This document shows positions 5,792 through 9,497 of a DNA stretch of 9,497 bases, in pieces. Under the pieces are notes generated by a model, which did no database searches, was not told where the DNA came from, and saw nothing but the letters and a program-made list of their open reading frames with translations. The translations under genes were made by a program, and so were the position numbers. Every line of letters starts with the position of its first letter. The first letter of the stretch is position 1. Source of the stretch: Anaerolineae bacterium (GTDB taxonomy: Bacteria > Chloroflexota > Anaerolineae > B4-G1); assembly GCA_016783285.1 (NCBI GenBank), contig JADHWW010000075.1, positions 1 to 9,497 on the forward strand, given 5' to 3'.

Positions 5792-6147
5792 GTGCACCTT
5801 ACCAAAGTTAGTCAATTAGTCGGGTAGTCAATTCAACTATCCAACCATCCATCCAACTACCCAACTACTCTCCACCGTCCGGGGTGATCGGGGCCCCGGG
5901 GTCGAGGCTCTCCGGCGACGTCCACGGTGCAGGACGTTGCCGCGAACGATGTGGCGTAATCTCCTTTGGCTGACCCTTCACTCCATTCAGGGCTTCGGCT
6001 CAGGACAAGCCGCAGGGGGCTATCGTCGAAGGGGACAGAGAGCCGGTGTCGCCCGCAGTGGGCCAGGGGCCGAAGCATACCTGTAAATGAGGTCGTCGTC
6101 GGGACGCGGTGGGGAGATCAGGCCGGAGTCGCCGCGCCGGCCTGCAT
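5792..6147. other. Non-coding, repeat-bearing spacer
   Basis: I see no gene in these 356 bases. 5815-5872 is low-complexity DNA with CAACTATC/CAACCATC-like steps, akin to the octamer arrays of the HdrA genes. 5974-6012 carries a diverged copy of a repeat whose other copy lies inverted at 6461-6497 (shared CCCTTCACT and GCTCAGGACAAGCC). A 7-bp hairpin (AGGCCGG 6120-6126, CCGGCCT 6137-6143) ends four bases before the tmRNA-like RNA. GCG-AAC-GAT-GTG-GCG-TAA (5942-5959) spells a tag-like AND-V-A-stop, but it has no tmRNA context that I can show. Confidence 0.6.
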
Positions 6148-6267
6148 GGGGATGATAGGTTTCGATCAGGGGCCCAGGACGCCGTGAGAGGGAAAAAGGC
6201 CCACAGTAAACCCTCAATGACCAGCGTTGCAATCCCTGAAATCGGGGTTCGATTCCCCGCATCTCCA
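6148..6267 (+). ncRNA. tmRNA-like RNA (tRNA-like domain) without a tag-coding domain
   Basis: The 5' end GGGGATGATAGGTTTCGA matches the conserved start of ssrA tmRNAs. The acceptor GGGGATG (6148-6154) pairs fully with CATCTCC (6260-6266) and includes G3-U70, the alanine identity pair tmRNA uses. The T-arm is CGGGG-TTCGATT-CCCCG (6243-6259). A P2-like helix forms between 6166-6172 and 6233-6239 (TCAGGGG with TCCCTGA, one G-U). Only about 60 bases lie between the P2 strands, against roughly 250 or more in ordinary tmRNAs. They can fold as GACGC/GCGTT (6178-6182, 6224-6228) enclosing GAGGG/CCCTC (6188-6192, 6211-6215). No frame has a tag ending in small hydrophobic residues plus a stop. It is followed by CCT, not CCA. 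It may be a deleted ssrA copy, or the tRNA half of a split or reduced tmRNA. Confidence 0.62.
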
Positions 6268-6273
6268 CCTCAC

Positions 6274-6344
6274 TGCAGGGTAGAGTAACGGCCACTCACG
6301 GGCCTCATAAGCCCGATAAGCGGGTTCAACTCCCGCCCCTGCTA
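6274..6344 (+). tRNA. Divergent tRNA with CAT anticodon
   Basis: A complete cloverleaf: GCAGGG/CCCTGC (positions 2-7), D-stem GAGT/ACTC, anticodon stem CGGGC/GCCCG around CTCATAA (CAT at 6306-6308), and T-arm GCGGG-TTCAACT-CCCGC. Position 1:72 is T-T, as in the initiator tRNA at 5050, but the anticodon stem lacks the three consecutive G-C pairs of initiators. It follows the tmRNA-like RNA by six bases, and TCT takes the place of CCA. Confidence 0.82.
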
Positions 6345-6347
6345 TCT

Positions 6348-6420
6348 GGGCCGCGTAGTTTAATCGGGAAAACGCTACTCTTGCAAGGTAGAAACGCGGG
6401 TTCGAGTCCCGCCCGGTCCA
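6348..6420 (+). tRNA. tRNA-Ala (TGC) with a bulged acceptor stem
   Basis: The anticodon stem CTACT/GGTAG holds CTTGCAA (TGC at 6382-6384). The D-stem is GTTT/AAAC and the T-arm GCGGG-TTCGAGT-CCCGC. The acceptor pairs GGGCCG with CGGTCC, including the G3-U70 alanine identity pair. One base (C6354) must bulge so that G6355 pairs with C6413. Only three bases separate it from the preceding tRNA, so the two are processed from one transcript. CCT follows discriminator A6420. Confidence 0.82.
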
Positions 6421-6455
6421 CCTGCGCATTATAGGTGTTGGCTCAAAATGCGCTC

Positions 6456-6504
6456 GGCGGAGCCGCAGGCTTGTCCTGAGCTTGTCGAAGTGAAGGGCTC
6501 CGCC
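6456..6504. repeat. REP-like hairpin between tRNA-Ala and tRNA-Asp
   Basis: GGCGGAGCC (6456-6464) and GGCTCCGCC (6496-6504) are perfect 9-bp inverted arms. The interior contains CTTGTCCTGAGCTTGTCGAA, a widespread intergenic repeat core, and a related copy lies in the opposite orientation at 5974-6012. Confidence 0.78.
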
Positions 6505-6507
6505 CAG

Positions 6508-6582
6508 GGTCCCGTGGGGGAGTCTGGAGTCCCCATCACACTGTCAATGTGAAGATCGCGAGTTCAAATCTCGTCGGGACCG
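6508..6582 (+). tRNA. tRNA-Asp (GTC)
   Basis: All arms pair: acceptor GGTCCCG/CGGGACC, D-stem GGGG/CCCC, anticodon stem TCACA/TGTGA around CTGTCAA (GTC), and T-arm GCGAG-TTCAAAT-CTCGT with one G-U. The discriminator is G6582, the aspartate identity base. CCT follows. Confidence 0.94.
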
Positions 6583-6593
6583 CCTCTGTTCGA

Positions 6594-6663
6594 GGGGGGC
6601 TAGTTTAGCGGTAAAACGTGCGATTGTGGCTCGCGCAAGGCCGGTTCGAGTCCGGCGCCTCCC
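6594..6663 (+). tRNA. tRNA-His (GTG) with unusual A-1/T73 ends
   Basis: The acceptor GGGGGGC pairs with GCCTCCC (6657-6663, one G-U), D-stem GTTT/AAAC, anticodon stem TGCGA/TCGCG around TTGTGGC (GTG at 6626-6628), and T-arm GCCGG-TTCGAGT-CCGGC. The bases flanking the stem are A6593 and T6664, not the G-1:C73 pair that histidyl-tRNA synthetase usually recognises. CCT follows at 6665-6667. Confidence 0.88.
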
Positions 6664-6758
6664 TCCTGAGTAGATTTCGGATTGTCGGAGGCGATAGTGT
6701 CGACACGGCACATCTCCAAATCCTGGATCCACAAATCTTACATCCTCTGGAGAGGCAA
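6664..6758. other. Spacer between tRNA-His and tRNA-Thr
   Basis: 95 bases with no gene. It contains a 10-bp perfect palindrome GTGTCGACAC (6697-6706). No T-arm signature is present, so I see no decayed tRNA here. Confidence 0.5.
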
Positions 6759-6831
6759 GCCAGCGTAGCCTAATCGGCAGGGCAGCCGCCTTGTAAGCGG
6801 TCAGGTGTGGGTTCGAGTCCCACCGCTGGCT
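6759..6831 (+). tRNA. tRNA-Thr (TGT)
   Basis: The acceptor GCCAGCG/CGCTGGC pairs perfectly, D-stem GCCT/GGGC, anticodon stem GCCGC/GCGGT around CTTGTAA (TGT), and T-arm GTGGG-TTCGAGT-CCCAC. The discriminator is T6831, followed by CCT. Confidence 0.95.
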
Positions 6832-6838
6832 CCTGCGC

Positions 6839-6912
6839 TCCCCCGTAGCCTAACTGGACAAGGCAGCGGCCTTCTAAGCCGCAGACTGTGGGTTCGAGTC
6901 CCACCGGGGGAA
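6839..6912 (+). tRNA. tRNA-Arg (TCT)
   Basis: The acceptor TCCCCCG/CGGGGGA pairs perfectly, D-stem GCCT/AGGC, anticodon stem GCGGC/GCCGC around CTTCTAA (TCT), and T-arm GTGGG-TTCGAGT-CCCAC. Discriminator A6912 is followed by AAAC, not CCA or CCT. It starts 7 bases after tRNA-Thr and ends 20 bases before the ATG of the HNH gene, so both probably share one transcript. Confidence 0.94.
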
Positions 6913-6932
6913 AACATAGAGAGGTGATAGGT

Positions 6933-7457
6933 ATGACAGCAAGAGTTCTACTACTCAACGCATCTTACGAGCCACTGCGGGTCGTCTCCGTCAAACGGGC
7001 GGTTGGCCTGCTGATGCGGGGCGTCGTCGAGGGCGTGGATGGTGTCGCGGCACGGCTGCACACGCCCAGCACGGTCTTTGAGGTGCCCTCGGTGCTGCGA
7101 CTGCGTTACTACGTCAACGTCCCCCGGCGTGGGGCTACCTGGAGCCGGCGCGGCGTCCTGGTCCGCGATGGCTACGCCTGCGTGTATTGCGGCGCTCGTG
7201 TCGGGGAGCGGCGTCGCGGCCAGGTCATCACCCGCGCCGACTTTACCGTGGATCACCTGATCCCCCGCAGCCGGGGTGGGGGCAATGCCTGGGGCAACAC
7301 GGCCTGCGCCTGCCGCTGGTGCAACCACCGCAAAGCCGACCGCGCGCCCCACGAGGCCGGGATGCGTCTCCGGTGGGAGCCCAAGACGCCCCGCGTCAAC
7401 TACCTGATCGTCTCCGGGGAGGTGCCGGCCGAGTGGAAGGTCTACCTGCGGGTGTGA
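6933..7457 (+). CDS. HNH endonuclease-family protein
   Basis: The 174-residue protein starts at ATG 6933, preceded by GAGGTGAT; an upstream in-frame start would lie inside tRNA-Arg. The N-terminus (RVLLLNASYEPLRVVSVKRA) and PSVLRLRYYVNVPRR match a widespread bacterial HNH family. The HNH core is complete: CVYC (Cys83/Cys86), DFTVDHLIPRSRGG (Asp107, His108), GNTACACRWCNHRK (Asn122, Cys127, Cys130, Asn131, His132). The two CxxC pairs would bind a structural zinc and the DH/N/NH residues a catalytic metal. The fold cleaves DNA, but the cellular role of this family is not settled. It is most likely a chromosomal housekeeping or repair member, not a restriction enzyme, since no methyltransferase is nearby. 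It lies immediately behind the tRNA array and ends at a shared terminator. Confidence 0.87.
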   Translation: MTARVLLLNASYEPLRVVSVKRAVGLLMRGVVEGVDGVAARLHTPSTVFEVPSVLRLRYYVNVPRRGATWSRRGVLVRDGYACVYCGARVGERRRGQVITRADFTVDHLIPRSRGGGNAWGNTACACRWCNHRKADRAPHEAGMRLRWEPKTPRVNYLIVSGEVPAEWKVYLRV

Positions 7458-7476
7458 TCGCAAGAAGGGAACAAAC

Positions 7477-7510
7477 AAGAGCACGGGAGGATGTCCCCCC
7501 GTGCTCTTTT
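7477..7510. terminator. Terminator shared by convergent genes
   Basis: AGAGCACGGG (7478-7487) and CCCGTGCTCT (7498-7507) form a 10-bp stem, extended by A7477:T7508, with T residues 7507-7510 on the plus strand. On the minus strand the stem is followed by TGTTTGTT, so it can also end the radical SAM transcript that stops at 7515. Confidence 0.8.
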
Positions 7511-7514
7511 CATT

Positions 7515-8882
7515 TCAACCCGAGGCAGTTTCGCGCGCGGATTCTGGCCGGTGATGCCGCAGATACAGCGGACACCCGCCGCCGCATAGAGAAAATTCCG
7601 GGCACTCCCGGCATTTCTCCGGGGCGTATCTTCGCTCCCGCAATGCCTGGGCCAGGTCGTGGTTCCAGATCGCCTCCCAGGGATCGCGCAAGATATATCC
7701 CAGTGGCTCGTAGTAACTCTGGCAGGGGATGACCGCTCCATTTGGTTCGACGCACATGTTGTACAGGGCCGCAGTGCAGGCTTTCACCCCCAACCCCAGT
7801 TGCAGCGGGGAGAAGGCGCAATACTGGGTGGGGGTGTACCATACGAGGCGCAGGCCGTGCCGGTCAGCCGCATCCCGCACCCGCTCCAGGATAGGGGCCA
7901 GTTCTCCCTCGCGGAGGCCGGTGCCTACGGTGCATCCCCGTCCAGCGTAGATGAGGCTGTTGCAGGCGAAGGTGGGAACCCCCAGCGAGGCGATAAAAGC
8001 GACCGTCTCCTCAATCTCGGCTACGTTCTGCCGGATCAGCGTGGTGTTGGTGGTGGTGTAGAGGCCGGCTGCCACCGCGTTACGCACCCCCTGCACCGTC
8101 TCCCGCCAGGCGCCGGAGACAGCCTGCATAGAATCGTGCACGGCCTCGGCGTGGGATTCCAGCGTGATCTGGACGTGGTCCAGGCCGGCCGCGACTAATG
8201 CCTGCACGTAAGCCGCATCGGACAGGCGCCGGCCGTGCGTCAGCAACCCCGTCACCAGCCCCAGTCCCTCGGCGTATGCTACCAGTTCGACCAGGTCCTC
8301 CCGCAGCGTCGCCTCCCCCCCGGTGAAGCAGACGTGGGGAATGGACACTTCCCACACCCGGTCCAGAACAGCCTTCCAGGTGTCCGTGTCCATCTCGGGA
8401 TAATCGGGGGAGCGGGCCACGTAGCAATGGGGGCAACGGTTGTTGCAGCGGTAGGTCAGCGCCAGGTCCATCCGGTAGGGGGCCGTGAGGGACACTGAGA
8501 AGGGGTCTATCCGCTCCAGGTTCAACCCGTGGATAGGGCAGACGGAGCCATCAGAGGTGATGAGCGCTTCGATTTGTTCCTGCAGGCGGCGGTAGTCGGC
8601 CTGGGCAATTTGGGCATCCACCCGGTAGCGATGGCGGATCGTCCGCACCGCCCTCTCCTCCGGCACTCTTTCCAGGATGAAGCGAGCGTACTCGATGGCC
8701 GTCTGGTTCAGGTGGAGGACGCGGGCGGCGTTGATCACCAGGAGACCGCGTCCGTCCGGCTCGACGCGCAGGTGCAAGCGCACCCGCCCGCCGCTCTCGT
8801 CGCGCCGCTCGTAACTGTGCAGGCCAGGGGGCAAAGACTGCGGGGGGCTTAAAGTTTCACGCAGGCGGGCCAGAATGGACAT
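7515..8882 (-). CDS. Radical SAM/SPASM protein with RRE/PqqD-like N-terminus, candidate peptide maturase
   Basis: The 455-residue protein has three regions. Residues 35-110 (GLLVINAARVLHLNQTAIEY and the following helices) resemble a PqqD/RRE peptide-recognition domain. The radical SAM core carries CNNRCPHC (Cys146, Cys150, Cys153), which binds the SAM-cleaving [4Fe-4S] cluster, and the CFTGGE strand (188-190). The SPASM region has Cys369-x12-Gly-x4-Cys387, then Cys424-x2-Cys427-x5-Cys433-x3-Cys437, ligands for auxiliary clusters. The usual last Cys after that set is absent; Cys377 or Cys355 might substitute, or a site may be open. SPASM enzymes make thioether, C-C or related crosslinks in ribosomal peptides. 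The start is ATG 8880-8882, only six bases after the stop of a protein with seven Cys-Ala dipeptides, its probable substrate. The reaction is inference. Confidence 0.86.
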   Translation of the reverse strand: MSILARLRETLSPPQSLPPGLHSYERRDESGGRVRLHLRVEPDGRGLLVINAARVLHLNQTAIEYARFILERVPEERAVRTIRHRYRVDAQIAQADYRRLQEQIEALITSDGSVCPIHGLNLERIDPFSVSLTAPYRMDLALTYRCNNRCPHCYVARSPDYPEMDTDTWKAVLDRVWEVSIPHVCFTGGEATLREDLVELVAYAEGLGLVTGLLTHGRRLSDAAYVQALVAAGLDHVQITLESHAEAVHDSMQAVSGAWRETVQGVRNAVAAGLYTTTNTTLIRQNVAEIEETVAFIASLGVPTFACNSLIYAGRGCTVGTGLREGELAPILERVRDAADRHGLRLVWYTPTQYCAFSPLQLGLGVKACTAALYNMCVEPNGAVIPCQSYYEPLGYILRDPWEAIWNHDLAQALRERRYAPEKCRECPEFSLCGGGCPLYLRHHRPESARETASG

Positions 8883-8888
8883 GCGGGT

Positions 8889-9497
8889 CTACCGTCCGCC
8901 CCCGGCGCAGGCGCAGGCGCAACCGGCGCAGGCGCAGGCACAGGCGCAACTACTCCCTCCGCCCCCACCGCTGTAACTGCGCCCGCTGTAGGAGCGTTTT
9001 GGCGGTGGGTTGGTCGTCCTCGTCACCCCGCTGGTGAAGCCTGTCACGCTGCTGACGATGCGTCCGGCAGTGCCCTGAACGCCGTTCACGATGGTCGCGG
9101 CGAAGGCGGCCCCGGGGAGCGTCGGCAACTGGACGCGCCCGGTCGAGGGAGTCGCGGGACGAGCGGCGGAGGGCTTTGACACAGACGGGACGGTACGTGC
9201 CCAGGGGCGGTAATACCCCCACCACATAGGCACAAAGACCGGGCCTGTCCTGAAGGTTTGTTTCACCCGGCCATCAAAGTCATCGTCCAACATCGTCCAC
9301 TCCATTTGCTCGTCGAAGCGTTCGCTGCGCACCTCCGGCGTCTCCGCACCCTCCACCTGCTGCCAGGAGCGCCGGACAATGTCCTTGTAGTAGACCACCG
9401 TCTCCTTGCGGCTGAACCCCTTCATCTTGTTGTTGACCTCTTTGACCAGGGCGACGGTCATCTTGCGGAGACGACTTTCGCTGAGGGTGTGGTCTTT
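8889..9497 (-). CDS. Protein with Cys-Ala repeat tail, probable SPASM substrate, 5' end outside window
   Basis: The frame is open from the right edge to TAG 8889-8891, giving 202 residues. ATG 9459-9461 is possible (190 residues), but no ribosome site precedes it and 12 in-frame codons lie upstream, so I treat it as 5'-truncated. From that ATG: a charged helical part (1-65), a conserved-looking FVPMWWGYYRPW (76-87), a Pro/Ser/Thr-rich linker, a small-residue segment (117-147) and RSYSGRSYSGGGGG. It ends in SCACACACAGCACACAGGGR, with seven Cys at 172, 174, 176, 178, 181, 183 and 185, the only Cys in the visible part. A bulky carrier with a short Cys-rich tail beside an RRE-bearing SPASM enzyme suggests tail modification. 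I cannot name the family. Metal binding by the tail is an alternative. Confidence 0.75.
   Translation of the reverse strand, partial: KDHTLSESRLRKMTVALVKEVNNKMKGFSRKETVVYYKDIVRRSWQQVEGAETPEVRSERFDEQMEWTMLDDDFDGRVKQTFRTGPVFVPMWWGYYRPWARTVPSVSKPSAARPATPSTGRVQLPTLPGAAFAATIVNGVQGTAGRIVSSVTGFTSGVTRTTNPPPKRSYSGRSYSGGGGGSSCACACACAGCACACAGGGR
8904..8948. repeat. Hexanucleotide repeat encoding the Cys-Ala tail
   Basis: Seven hexamer units (GGCGCA on the plus strand, TGCGCC on the coding strand; one is GGCACA) run in two blocks of three and four around one extra codon at 8922-8924. Each unit is one Cys-Ala dipeptide. Unit gain or loss would keep the frame and only change the number of Cys residues. 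Confidence 0.9.

Noticed and set aside
5738..6147. Integrated element using a tRNA or ssrA attachment site
   Set aside because: No integrase, no duplicated T-arm end and no phage gene is present in the window.
6148..6267. Circularly permuted two-piece tmRNA
   Set aside because: In permuted genes the T-arm/CCA segment precedes the GGGG segment. Here GGGG comes first and no second piece with a tag is seen after the T-arm.
6148..6267. tRNA-Cys or tRNA-Ala around TTGCAAT (6227-6233) using only the 3' half
   Set aside because: The local anticodon stem has a mismatch and no D-arm or matching acceptor strand lies at tRNA distance. The acceptor partner is at 6148, with tmRNA-type sequence.
6020..6958. 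Minus-strand frames with peptides such as VGLEPT and GRDSNPRF
   Set aside because: These are reverse translations of T-arms (GGTTCGANTCC) of the plus-strand tRNAs and are a well-known annotation artefact.

Overview
This is a GC-rich bacterial window. It most resembles a Chloroflexota genome (Anaerolineae or Caldilineae type): it has an FhaA/FhaB-like FHA pair, stand-alone HdrA-like flavoproteins, octanucleotide low-complexity repeats, REP-like hairpins and a Cys-Ala-tailed protein. The taxonomic call is inference from gene style, not from a marker gene.

Layout. (1) 1-1750, minus strand: a ribbon-helix-helix (RHH) protein, an FhaA-like DUF3662+FHA protein and a membrane-anchored FHA protein cut by the window edge. 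They look like one operon with a clear promoter and a palindromic operator candidate. (2) 1750-4886, minus strand: two overlapping HdrA-like iron-sulfur flavoproteins whose domain sets complement each other. Both carry the same octanucleotide repeat at the equivalent place in the fold. Their promoter is near-consensus and sits so close to a GTG codon that the mRNA looks leaderless. (3) 5011-5791, plus strand: initiator tRNA-Met, a second CAT tRNA and a terminator, then a small RHH gene with its own promoter and terminator. (4) 5792-6147: non-coding, repeat-bearing DNA. (5) 6148-6912, plus strand: an array of a 120-nt tmRNA-like RNA that lacks a tag-coding domain, then tRNAs for Met (CAT), Ala, Asp, His, Thr and Arg. 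Several have structural oddities and most are followed by CCT instead of CCA. An HNH endonuclease-family gene follows 20 bases after tRNA-Arg. (6) 7515-9497, minus strand: a radical SAM/SPASM protein with an RRE/PqqD-like N-terminus, directly downstream of a protein ending in seven Cys-Ala dipeptides. This is a candidate peptide-modification system.

How the parts may work together. The FHA pair probably reads Ser/Thr phosphorylation at the cell envelope. The HdrA pair probably passes electrons through FAD and several [4Fe-4S] clusters to a partner outside the window. The SPASM enzyme probably modifies the Cys-Ala tail of its neighbour. The strongest leads are the SPASM/Cys-Ala pair, the tag-less tmRNA-like RNA, and the frame-sensitive octamer arrays in the HdrA genes.
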